A stretch of DNA of 64,000 nt from Methylobacterium phyllostachyos (GTDB lineage Bacteria > Pseudomonadota > Alphaproteobacteria > Rhizobiales > Beijerinckiaceae). The stretch covers positions 310,001 through 374,000 of the forward strand of contig NZ_FNHS01000001.1 in assembly GCF_900103445.1 (NCBI RefSeq), read 5' to 3'. Under the pieces are notes generated by a model. That model did not search any database. It was not told the origin of the DNA and saw only the letters and a program-made list of their open reading frames with translations. Below, piece by piece: positions 35,669 to 43,340 of this stretch; within the stretch, counting starts at the first letter, position 1, and every line of letters starts with the position of its first letter. Both the position numbers and the translations under genes were made by a program.

Positions 35669-36645
35669 CAGACCCGCTCCCGGCCGAGCCGGTCGAGCAC
35701 CTGCTTCAATTCGCGCTCCCGGCTCGCCTGGGCCTCGACCCAGTCGCGGATCATCTGCTGCTCGGCGCGCATATGCTGCACCAGCCCCTGGATCCCCTCG
35801 GCGAGGTTGGTCATGGCCAGCGTCGCGGCGCGGCTGCTGCCACCCTCGGCCACCAGGGCCGTCAGGCGATCGATGGCCTCCTTCAGGTCCTGCGTGCCAG
35901 CCGCCGAACCGACCGGCGCGCCCACGGCAGCGGTGGCCGCGGTCGCCCCCGACAGCAGCCAATCCTGCAATTCGTTATGGAAACGCGCATGGGCCTGGCC
36001 CGCCTGCAACTCCAGGAAGCCGGTGATCAGCGACGAGGCGAGGCCGAACAGCGAGGCCGAAAAGGCCAGGCCGATTCCCGACAGCGGCACGGCCAGACCC
36101 GATTTCAGCTCGTCGAACATCACCCCGGCATCGCCGCCGCCGCGCATGCCCTTGATCACACCGCCCACCGCCGAGAGCGTGTCGATCAGGCCCCAGAAGG
36201 TGCCGAGCAGGCCGAGCAGAATCAGGATACCGGCGATGTAGCGCAGGATGTCGCGCCCCTCATCGAGGCGCGCCGCGATGGTGTCGAGATAACCGGCCGT
36301 GCCCGCCAGGGTCGTGCCCGCGACCCGGGCTGCGACCATCGGGGCCATTGGCGCCAGGAGAGAGGGCGGGCGCTTGGCCTGTGCGCCGCGCGCTGCGGCG
36401 TTGACGTAGGCGACCTCGCGGAACAGGCGGATGACCTGCCCGAAGGCGATCAGCACCGCGATCAGCAGCACCCCGAGGATGAGTCCGTTGAGACCGGGGT
36501 TGGCTAGGAAGGCCGGCGTGATCTGCTTGAACAGGATGAAGGCGAGGAAGCCGACGAGGATCAAAAAGATCGCCATGCGCCCGAGATAGATCCCGGGCTG
36601 AGCCAGCGGCTCCCTGTTGTTCTCGCCGGTATCGCGGGCGGCCAT
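35668..36645 (-). CDS. MotA/TolQ/ExbB-like proton channel (ZorA-like)
   Basis: 325 residues with four predicted helices: about 25-45, 55-75, 136-158 (ILRYIAGILILLGLLGTFWGLI) and 180-205. The TFWGLIDTL segment and the long last helices are those of MotA/ExbB channels. The C-terminal ~100 residues are a cytoplasmic coiled coil (QHMRAEQQMIRDWVEAQASRERELKQVL). It is translationally coupled to the MotB-like gene. Such pairs convert ion flow to movement or force at the cell wall. No zorC, zorD or zorE is nearby. Confidence 0.82.
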   Translation of the reverse strand: MAARDTGENNREPLAQPGIYLGRMAIFLILVGFLAFILFKQITPAFLANPGLNGLILGVLLIAVLIAFGQVIRLFREVAYVNAAARGAQAKRPPSLLAPMAPMVAARVAGTTLAGTAGYLDTIAARLDEGRDILRYIAGILILLGLLGTFWGLIDTLSAVGGVIKGMRGGGDAGVMFDELKSGLAVPLSGIGLAFSASLFGLASSLITGFLELQAGQAHARFHNELQDWLLSGATAATAAVGAPVGSAAGTQDLKEAIDRLTALVAEGGSSRAATLAMTNLAEGIQGLVQHMRAEQQMIRDWVEAQASRERELKQVLDRLGRERV

Positions 36646-36747
36646 CGGTCGCTCTAGCCTGATCTCAAAAGAAGCGGCCGCCGGCGGCGTCCGTCGGGTC
36701 CACTGTGGGGGCAGGCCTGCACGCGATCAAGTCGCGCGAAGGACACG

Positions 36748-37566
36748 CTAATCCCAGAAGTGCGGCGTGCTCTCCTCCAGATTCGGCCCGAGACGGAGCG
36801 CCGCGACCCGTATGGCGAGCCCCCGCGCGTCGGTCTCAACGGCAATCCCGCAGAGCGTGCCCTCGCCGGTAGCGACCTCCCAGCGGGAGCCCGGTGTCTT
36901 CTGGATCATCCGACGGATCGGCTCATCCTTCTGCATGCCGATGACAGAGTCGTAATCGCCACACATCCCGGCATCCGACATGTAGGCGGTGCCGCTGGGC
37001 AGGATCCGGTGATCGGCCGTGGGCGTGTGGGTGTGGGTCCCGACCACGAGGCTCGCCCGGCCGTCGAGGTAGTGGCCGAAGGCCTGCTTCTCGCTGGTCG
37101 CCTCGGCGTGCACGTCCACGATGACGGCGTCGGCGGCGGCCCCAAGGGGGCAGGCGGTCAACTCGCGCTCCACGGCGGTGAAGGGGTCGTCCATCGCGTC
37201 CAGGAAGACGCGGCCCATGACGTTGATCACGAGGACGCGGGCGCCGCCCTGCGTCTCCACCACCGTCGCGCCCCGGCCCGGCGTCCCCGGCGGATAGTTG
37301 GCCGGGCGCACCAGCCGCGGCTGCCGGGCGATGAAGACCAAGGCCTCCCGCTGGTCGAAGCTGTGATTGCCCAGGGTCACCGCGTCGGCGCCGGCCTGGA
37401 TCAGCTCGTCGCAGATGGTCTCGGAGATGCCGAAGCCGCCGGCGGCGTTCTCACCGTTCACCACCACGCAGTCGAGCCGCCACCGCTCGCGCAACCGGGG
37501 CAGGCGCTCGCAGACGACGGCGCGCCCCGAACGCCCGACCACATCGCCGAGGAAGAGTAGCCGCAT
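36748..37566 (-). CDS. ymdB: YmdB-family metallophosphoesterase (TIGR00282)
   Basis: 272 residues. The family's metal motifs appear in order: FLGDVVGRSGR at 5, NGENAAGGFG near 38, LGNHSFDQ near 66, VDVHAEATSEK near 149, GTHTHTPTAD near 175, and SDAGMCG. YmdB in Bacillus is a 2',3'-cyclic nucleotide phosphodiesterase affecting biofilm decisions. The gene starts 3 bases after the fthC stop, so the two form an operon, as in other alphaproteobacteria. Confidence 0.92.
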   Translation of the reverse strand: MRLLFLGDVVGRSGRAVVCERLPRLRERWRLDCVVVNGENAAGGFGISETICDELIQAGADAVTLGNHSFDQREALVFIARQPRLVRPANYPPGTPGRGATVVETQGGARVLVINVMGRVFLDAMDDPFTAVERELTACPLGAAADAVIVDVHAEATSEKQAFGHYLDGRASLVVGTHTHTPTADHRILPSGTAYMSDAGMCGDYDSVIGMQKDEPIRRMIQKTPGSRWEVATGEGTLCGIAVETDARGLAIRVAALRLGPNLEESTPHFWD

Positions 37567-37569
37567 CGG

Positions 37570-38175
37570 TCAGGGAGTCCTGTCGAAGCGGATCAGGCCC
37601 GCCTCGGTGATGACGCAATGGAGGGGACGGTCATGCGGCTCGGCGGGCACGCGCGCGACTTCCTGCGCGGCGAAGCCGATACCGACCGTGAAGAGCGGGC
37701 GCGTGCGAGACAACCGGGTGATCGCGCCGTCATAATAGCCGCGGCCGTAACCGATCCGCTGGCCGGCCCGGTCGAAGGCGGCGAGCGGCACGATCAGCGC
37801 GTCGGGATCCACGGTTGGCAGCGCCGGGTCCGGCTCGCTCAGGCCGAAGCGACCGGCGACGAGCGTGTCTCCGGCGCGCCATTCCCGGAACACGAGACCC
37901 TCCGGCGTGACATGCGGCAGGGCGACGGCCTGGCCGCGGGCCAGCAGGCCTTCGGCGGCGGGCCGGGGATCGACCTCGCTGCGGATCGGCCAGAAGGCGC
38001 CGACCAGCCGAGCCTCGGCGAGTTCAGGCAAAGCGAGGAGCGCGCGGGCAATGGCGGCCGAGGCGGCCTGCCGTTCCTCCGCGCCGAGGGCGTCGCGGGC
38101 TGCCAGCGCCCTGCGGCGGAGCTCCGCCTTGCGCGCCACGTCGGCGGGATCGGAAGGGGTCGGGTGCGGAGCCAC
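37570..38175 (-). CDS. fthC: 5-formyltetrahydrofolate cyclo-ligase
   Basis: 201 residues from the GTG at 38175; the longer frame upstream overlaps the 6S RNA candidate and is not supported. Conserved parts are KAELRRRALAARDAL near 15, ALPHVTPEGLVFREW near 92, and the active loop FDRAGQRIGYGRGYYDGAI near 145. The enzyme converts 5-formyl-THF to 5,10-methenyl-THF using ATP, linking to one-carbon metabolism. It forms an operon with ymdB downstream and the 6S RNA candidate upstream, the arrangement known for 6S-ygfA. Confidence 0.92.
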   Translation of the reverse strand: MAPHPTPSDPADVARKAELRRRALAARDALGAEERQAASAAIARALLALPELAEARLVGAFWPIRSEVDPRPAAEGLLARGQAVALPHVTPEGLVFREWRAGDTLVAGRFGLSEPDPALPTVDPDALIVPLAAFDRAGQRIGYGRGYYDGAITRLSRTRPLFTVGIGFAAQEVARVPAEPHDRPLHCVITEAGLIRFDRTP

Positions 38176-38194
38176 GTGAGCCGTTGGAGGATCG

Positions 38195-38345
38195 ATCCCG
38201 GGAAACCTACAGCGTAGGTGGGCGCCGTGTTGGCCAGGTCCAGGGACGAGGCCAGGGACAGCTCCCGAGGGAGTCGATAAGGCCCCGGGGATAGTGCTCC
38301 TGACGAACTCTGCAGCCCCGCCCTCGACATGTAGCGGTTGGGAGG
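38195..38345 (-). ncRNA. ssrS: 6S RNA (SsrS) candidate upstream of fthC
   Basis: On the minus strand, CTACA (38334-38330) pairs with TGTAG (38211-38207), extended by AAC with GTT and GGGCG with CGCCC, closing a long stem. The middle contains the sequence TTCGTCAGGAGCACTATCCC and a hairpin, GGGGCC with GGCCTC enclosing CTCCC-TC-GGGAG, forming the large central bubble and terminal hairpin of 6S RNA. The position directly upstream of fthC is the classic 6S site. 6S RNA sequesters sigma-70 RNA polymerase in stationary phase. Ends are approximate. Confidence 0.7.
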
Positions 38346-38716
38346 CGCTCCCGCCAGGGTTATGTGGGCAAGAAAGTGGTGCCCGCCGCTGCGGAGGCCG
38401 AACTCCTGCGCCCATCCCCAGGCAGCTCGCGGGGTTGGATCGCGTGCGTTTGCCGGCGCACCTTTTCCCGCTCGCTCCGAATCAGCGGGCGGTGATCGGG
38501 GCCCCAGTCCGCAAAGCGTTCCAGGTTGCTCCGTGCCGGCGCGTTGCGACGACCGTCTGGATCCCGAGCGGTATTTCGCCGTCGCCGCAAGCGCCCGGCT
38601 CACGGTGGCGTGCCTGCACGGTGATGCGAGTGATGGACGCCGATTCACCCTTCGAGCCGGCTCTGTCCCGTCGGGGCCGAACCGGCGATCACGTAGATGG
38701 TGCGCGATCCGTCGCG
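38346..38716. other. region between 6S RNA candidate and the 94-residue gene
   Basis: About 370 bases without a supported gene. It should hold the minus-strand 6S RNA promoter near 38350-38400. Open frames here on both strands have compositional bias only and no domain. In many relatives zapA lies upstream of 6S; it is absent here. Confidence 0.4.
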
Positions 38717-39001
38717 TCACCCGCGCTGGATGGCTTGATAGGCGCGGTTGGCGGCTTGGACGCTGGCGCTGTCCCGCGTCTCACGCGTACTCGCCGGCGA
38801 GCTCGTCGTGTGATCCGCGCTGGCCAAGTTCAGCAGCGCATCGCTTTGACGATGGGAAACCGCCTGCGCGGATCGCGGATCGGCGGACTGCGCATGGGGC
38901 GTGATTTTGGCGCTCTCCTGCTGCTTAGTCTCGGCCTTCACGGCATGAGCGGACACAGCATGCGCTTGAGTGGTGGATACCGGAGCGGCGGAAACACTCA
39001 T
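38717..39001 (-). CDS. Ala/Ser/Thr/Gln-rich small protein, hypothetical
   Basis: 94 residues. AGGAG lies 8 bases before the ATG, supporting translation. Composition is low complexity (Ser, Ala, Thr, Gln, His), probably disordered. The C-terminus RAYQAIQRG is the only helix-like part. No signal peptide. Function unknown. Confidence 0.55.
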   Translation of the reverse strand: MSVSAAPVSTTQAHAVSAHAVKAETKQQESAKITPHAQSADPRSAQAVSHRQSDALLNLASADHTTSSPASTRETRDSASVQAANRAYQAIQRG

Positions 39002-39431
39002 CGGACAACTCCTGCCTAGCGGCTCGACACCAATGATTCGGCTGCAGTATTACTGCATCACGGATCGAAAACACGATCGAACCACGGACATCACGCGCGG
39101 CCCGGTTCAATTTCTTGGCCTGGTCCTGGCACGACAATCACGTGCGACATCCGCAGGTCATAGATTTGGAGCGTGCCACCAAATTGTCAAGCATGCGCGG
39201 TTTACACGTCGAAGTATTTCTATCTTTCATCCCATTGATATCGAAATCTGTTCTATGATTACATGGCTGGAAAAAACGACATTCGATTCATCAACACAGA
39301 CCTGTAAAAAGACCGATCCCGATTGCCCTTCATATTTCGGGTTGGAAGAGCGGTTCCGGCCGGCCGCTTTGGTCATGCAAGCGATCGTCCCAAGCCAGAA
39401 TGCGGAAGCGGGTGCAACGGCTTGATCGGGT
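39002..39431. other. AT-rich intergenic region
   Basis: 430 bases, visibly poorer in GC than the rest of the window, especially 39155-39320. On the minus strand a perfect TTGACA hexamer lies at 39190-39185, about 185 bases before the 94-residue gene; no good -10 box follows. No convincing coding frame. It could be a long promoter region, an integration scar or a small RNA site. Confidence 0.4.
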
Positions 39432-40961
39432 TCATGCCCTGGGCCGGACGCGGCCGGGCATCGTGACGCGCGGGGACCGCCCGGCGCCATCGATGCATTC
39501 GATCCCGCCGCCTGCATTCAGAGTGTGCAGGCGGTTGCCGGGCCAGGCCGGTCCGGGCTCGACCCGGCCGATCACGGTCTGGGCGAATCCCTCTTGGTCG
39601 AGGCGATCGATCCGGCCCAGCACCAGCGCCCGGCCATAGCCCGTGGCGCAATCCTGGATCGGCCGGATCAGGCGCCCGCCGCGGGCGACGATCCGCCCGG
39701 CTGGGCGTGCCAGGGAAGGATCGACCAGCACCGGGTTGGCCGGATGCGGCGTGTAGGGGCCACGGAGATCCGGCGCGAACCAGAGGTGCAGCGCGTCGTG
39801 GAAGGAGCCCGCCCCGGCCGGCGCGTCGAGCCCGGCATCGCGCACGGTCGCGAAGATCCACCAAAGACCGCCGTGCTCGACCAGGGTCGCGTCGCTCGCC
39901 ACCACGCCGGACAGGAGCGTCGCCTCCTTGACCCAGCCGCCGGGAAAACGCGTGGCGCGGTAGAGATCGACCGTCCCGGCGGCGGAAGCCTCCGGCACCA
40001 TCCAGACGCTGCCCTCGCGCGCGAAGACGAAGGGATAGGAGAGGTGATGCGCCTCCTCCAGCACCGGCACCGGTGTCCCGTCCGGCCCGTCCGGCCCGAA
40101 GCGGACCGCCGAGATGATCGCCTTGCCGGTGGCGTGCGGAAAATCCTCGACGAAGAGATGCGTGGTTCCCGCAACGGAGATCGGGAACGGGTCGGCGTAG
40201 AAGCGGCGGCCATCGTCCGGCAGGACGGTCCAGCCCGTATCGGGATGGCGCCCGAGGTCGATCAGGTCCGGCCCCGCGAGGGGGCGCCAGCCGCAGCGCC
40301 AATGCGGGGCGTTGTAGCACAGGCGGTACAGCCCGTGGACGAGGGCCCCGGCGAGCATCCGCCCGGCGCGGGCACCGAGGCGCGGAAGCGTCAGGACGGG
40401 CCGGTGATCCGGGGGGACGGCGATACCGGCCCCTGCTCCGGCCCGCCCGGCGATCCGGTCGCGCAGGGCCGCGACGACCAGCGTCGCCGTCCGGGCGAGC
40501 GCGTCCTCGAAGCTCGCCAGCACGATCCCGGGCCGGTCGGCGCCGAGACGCCCGGTGGCGCGGGCCAGGCCGTCCTCCAGAAGAGTCAGATGCGGTACAC
40601 CGCCCGCGAGCAGGCTCGCCAGCAGGGCCTCCTCGCCGGACCTGCCATCGTAGGCGAGGTGCCAGGTGGCGGCAGCAGGCGGGGCATCGCCGCACAGGTC
40701 GAGCACGAGATCGGGCGCCGGGCCATCCTGGCGCCAACGATCGAGGTCGGCACCGGGGATCGGCGCCGAGCCGAGACGCCGCAGACCATGGACCAGTGCT
40801 TCGAGCCGGAACAACAGATCGGCCGTCTGTGGCCACGTCCCGGCCCCCGGCGCGTCGGCGAGGCTGACCAACCCGATCCCGGGGATATCGGCGATCCGCC
40901 GCAACAAATCCGCATGCCAGCGGCGCGGGCTGCTACCATCGATACGAACGCGCACATGCAT
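39432..40961 (-). CDS. GINT1-like (glucosamine inositolphosphorylceramide transferase N-terminal-type) EPS protein
   Basis: 509 residues. From about 230 onward the sequence matches the five-bladed propeller domain of plant GINT1 and bacterial relatives: RRFYADPFPISVAGTTHLFVEDF, PVLEEAHHLSYPFVF, MVPEASAAGTVDLYRA, SDATLVEHGGLWWIFAT. The N-terminal ~190 residues resemble a formyltransferase-like or Rossmann remnant (DLVLDLCGD). Bacterial members occur in EPS loci, where they probably transfer or formylate a sugar; the activity is not established. Divergent from the second Wzz gene across a 273-base region. Confidence 0.75.
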   Translation of the reverse strand: MHVRVRIDGSSPRRWHADLLRRIADIPGIGLVSLADAPGAGTWPQTADLLFRLEALVHGLRRLGSAPIPGADLDRWRQDGPAPDLVLDLCGDAPPAAATWHLAYDGRSGEEALLASLLAGGVPHLTLLEDGLARATGRLGADRPGIVLASFEDALARTATLVVAALRDRIAGRAGAGAGIAVPPDHRPVLTLPRLGARAGRMLAGALVHGLYRLCYNAPHWRCGWRPLAGPDLIDLGRHPDTGWTVLPDDGRRFYADPFPISVAGTTHLFVEDFPHATGKAIISAVRFGPDGPDGTPVPVLEEAHHLSYPFVFAREGSVWMVPEASAAGTVDLYRATRFPGGWVKEATLLSGVVASDATLVEHGGLWWIFATVRDAGLDAPAGAGSFHDALHLWFAPDLRGPYTPHPANPVLVDPSLARPAGRIVARGGRLIRPIQDCATGYGRALVLGRIDRLDQEGFAQTVIGRVEPGPAWPGNRLHTLNAGGGIECIDGAGRSPRVTMPGRVRPRA

Positions 40962-41234
40962 GACTCAGCGTGGCCCCGCCCGACACCGTGATCTACGGTC
41001 CGACGCAGCGCCTCCTGATCCAATCCCTAACCGTAACGGGAACGAAAACACGGTAAATCAGATCCGAAGTTGAGCCTGGCATTTACCAGGTCACCAGTAA
41101 TGGATACGTCTTGATGGGACAATGTCAGTGTCTGCAGTTTACCGATCACGGGCGTGCCTCTTGATGCGCGACTCTTGCAAGCGGGGATGCGGTCCGCGCA
41201 GGTGTGACCTGGATTGAGACGACGGTGACCGATC
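40962..41234. promoter_or_regulatory. divergent promoter region of the second EPS block
   Basis: 273 bases between the GINT1-like gene (minus) and the Wzz gene (plus). Two interlocking inverted repeats are visible: GGTAAAT (41052-41058) with ATTTACC (41081-41087), and CCTGG (41075-41079) with CCAGG (41086-41090). These would suit a regulator acting on both directions. No standard -35/-10 pair stands out. Confidence 0.4.
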
Positions 41235-43340
41235 GTGACACGGATCGACCCTAACCTCGCTGTCGCGACCTGGCTGGCTCCGGTGCAGCCCGCTTTGCCC
41301 GACCGGCCCGGCCAAGGCCGGCCGGAGACGACCGCCGAGTTCGGCGACCTGTGGCGCATCCTGTGGCGGCGCAAGCGGCTCGTCTTCGGGACAGCCCTGC
41401 TGCTGGCGCTCCTGACCCTGGCCTACGCCCTGCTCACGCCGTCCCTCTACACCGCCACCGCTCAGATCCTGATCGACCCGCGCGACCGGCAGGTGGTCTC
41501 CAACGACGTCAATCCGGGCGCCCTGTCGCCGGATGGTGGCATCGCGCAGGTCGAGAGCCAGGTGAAGGTGATCGAATCCGACGCGGTCCTGGGCCGCGCC
41601 GTGGCGCAGACCGGGCTCGAGACGGAACCGGGCTTCGGCGTGCCCAAGGGCAGCCTGCTCACGCGCGCCCTGTCCGAACTGCGGGCGCTGGTGACCGGGC
41701 CGATGCCCGAACGGAGGACCGACGCCCAGGGCCGCGCCCTCGACCGGCTCCGGCGCCGGCTCGCGGTGAAGCGGGCCGACAAGGTGTTCGTGGTCGATGT
41801 CGTCGTCACCACGACGGATCCCGACCTTTCGGCGCGGATCGTCAATGCCATCGCGAACGCCTACCTGACGGACCAGACCGAGGCGCGCGCCGAGGCCGCC
41901 CGGCGGGCGGCCGGGGATCTGCGGGGCCGGCTCGACGAGCTGCGCAACGCGGTGAACGCCGCCGACAAGAAGCTCGAGGACTATAAGGCCCGCAACGGCC
42001 TCATCACCGCCAGCGGCCGGCTGGTCAACGAACAGCAGCTCACCGACCTCAACACGCGGCTCGTAGCAGCCCAGGCCCGCACCGCCGAGGCCAAGGCGCG
42101 CCTGCAAGGGATCCGGGACGCCCGCGGCCGCGCGGTTGGGTCCGGGGCGATGCCGGAGGCGGTCCAGTCCACGGTGATCGAACGCCTGCGCGGCCAATAT
42201 GCCGAACTCGCCGCCAAGGAGGCGGACCTGCGCACCAATCTGGGCGAGCGTCACCCGTTCATCGCCGCGGTGCGCACCCAGATGCAGGATGTCCGCCAGC
42301 TGATCGACGCCGAGCTCAACCGCATCGCGGGAGCGGCTGAGACCGAGTTCCAGCGCGCCCAGGCCAACACGCGCACACTCACCGCCGAGCTGGAGCGCCT
42401 CCAGCGACAGGCGGCGGTCACCGCCCAGTCGTCGGTGCAGCAGCGCGAGCTGGAGCGCGAGGTCGAGGCCGCGCGCTCGGTCTACAACAGCTTCCTGGTC
42501 CGTGCCCGGGAGATCAAGGAGCAGACCAGCATCGACAGCTCGAATGCCCGGATCATCACGGCCGCCCGGCCGCCGCAGGATCCGAGCTGGCCGCCGCGGC
42601 TGATCCTGGTCGCCGCCGCCCTGTTCGGCGGCCTCGGCGTCGGCGCAGGCCTCGCGCTGATGCGGGAATACATCGCCCCCACAGTGCTGTCGCCGCGCCA
42701 GCTCGAAAGGCTCTCGAATGCACCGGTCGTGGCGGTGCTGCCGGGCCTGCGGCCGCGGGGTGCCAATGCGGCGGCGGCAAGCTTCACCCTGGACCAGCTG
42801 GCCGCGACCTCGAACACCCGCGGACGCTCGCTGGTCCTGCTCGTGACCTCGGGTGAATCGGACGAGCCGCAGCGCCGCGCCGTGATCGGGTTGCTCGCCG
42901 CGGTGGCGGTCGGGCGTGGCGACCGGGTCCTGCTGGTCGATGCGGATCTGCGCGGCGACGGCTCGGGCGCGGGCGGGCTCCTCGACGTGCTGCGCGGCGA
43001 GCAGAGCCTCAACGCGGTGACCGAAACCGATCCGAAATCCGGCGCCCGCCAGATCGGTCTCGGGGATACCAGCAAGCCGGTTCGCGACGCCCTCACGTCC
43101 GACAATGTCGAGCGGTTCGTTGCGGGCGTGAAGGCCCGGTTCGAACTGGTGATCGTCGATGGCGGGGTTCTCAGCGAGAACCTGCGGCTCGGCCCCCTGG
43201 CGAATGCGGCCGACCGGGTCCTGATGGTCGCCTGCAACGGCGCGACGCGCCAGCGCGACCTGATCGACCTCGTCGATACCTCCGAGGCGCTGGGCCGGCC
43301 CATCTCCGGCTCGCTGTTGCTGGCGCGGCGTCGGGCGTGA
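41235..43340 (+). CDS. Wzz/GumC co-polymerase fused to a degenerate BY-kinase domain
   Basis: 701 residues. Helix 1 near 50-68, Wzz motif YTATAQILIDP, coiled coil about 220-420, helix 2 near 455-475. The C-terminal part (about 485-700) has the BY-kinase fold order, but Walker A is replaced by TSGESDEPQRRA near 535 with no GKS/GKT, Walker A' is intact (LLVDADLRG near 568) and Walker B is LVIVDGGV. There is no terminal tyrosine cluster. It is therefore predicted to be a pseudokinase that regulates chain length without autophosphorylation. Start GTG at 41235. Coupled to the VpsF-like gene by GTGA. Confidence 0.85.
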   Translation: MTRIDPNLAVATWLAPVQPALPDRPGQGRPETTAEFGDLWRILWRRKRLVFGTALLLALLTLAYALLTPSLYTATAQILIDPRDRQVVSNDVNPGALSPDGGIAQVESQVKVIESDAVLGRAVAQTGLETEPGFGVPKGSLLTRALSELRALVTGPMPERRTDAQGRALDRLRRRLAVKRADKVFVVDVVVTTTDPDLSARIVNAIANAYLTDQTEARAEAARRAAGDLRGRLDELRNAVNAADKKLEDYKARNGLITASGRLVNEQQLTDLNTRLVAAQARTAEAKARLQGIRDARGRAVGSGAMPEAVQSTVIERLRGQYAELAAKEADLRTNLGERHPFIAAVRTQMQDVRQLIDAELNRIAGAAETEFQRAQANTRTLTAELERLQRQAAVTAQSSVQQRELEREVEAARSVYNSFLVRAREIKEQTSIDSSNARIITAARPPQDPSWPPRLILVAAALFGGLGVGAGLALMREYIAPTVLSPRQLERLSNAPVVAVLPGLRPRGANAAAASFTLDQLAATSNTRGRSLVLLVTSGESDEPQRRAVIGLLAAVAVGRGDRVLLVDADLRGDGSGAGGLLDVLRGEQSLNAVTETDPKSGARQIGLGDTSKPVRDALTSDNVERFVAGVKARFELVIVDGGVLSENLRLGPLANAADRVLMVACNGATRQRDLIDLVDTSEALGRPISGSLLLARRRA

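Noticed and set aside
34655..36645. Complete Zorya defence system
   Set aside because: Only the ZorA/ZorB-like membrane pair is present; neighbours are a PLP enzyme and ymdB, and no helicase or nuclease genes are nearby.
38338..38904. 188-residue plus-strand frame between 6S RNA and the 94-residue gene
   Set aside because: No domain, Arg-rich composition, no ribosome site, and it runs antisense to a better supported small gene.
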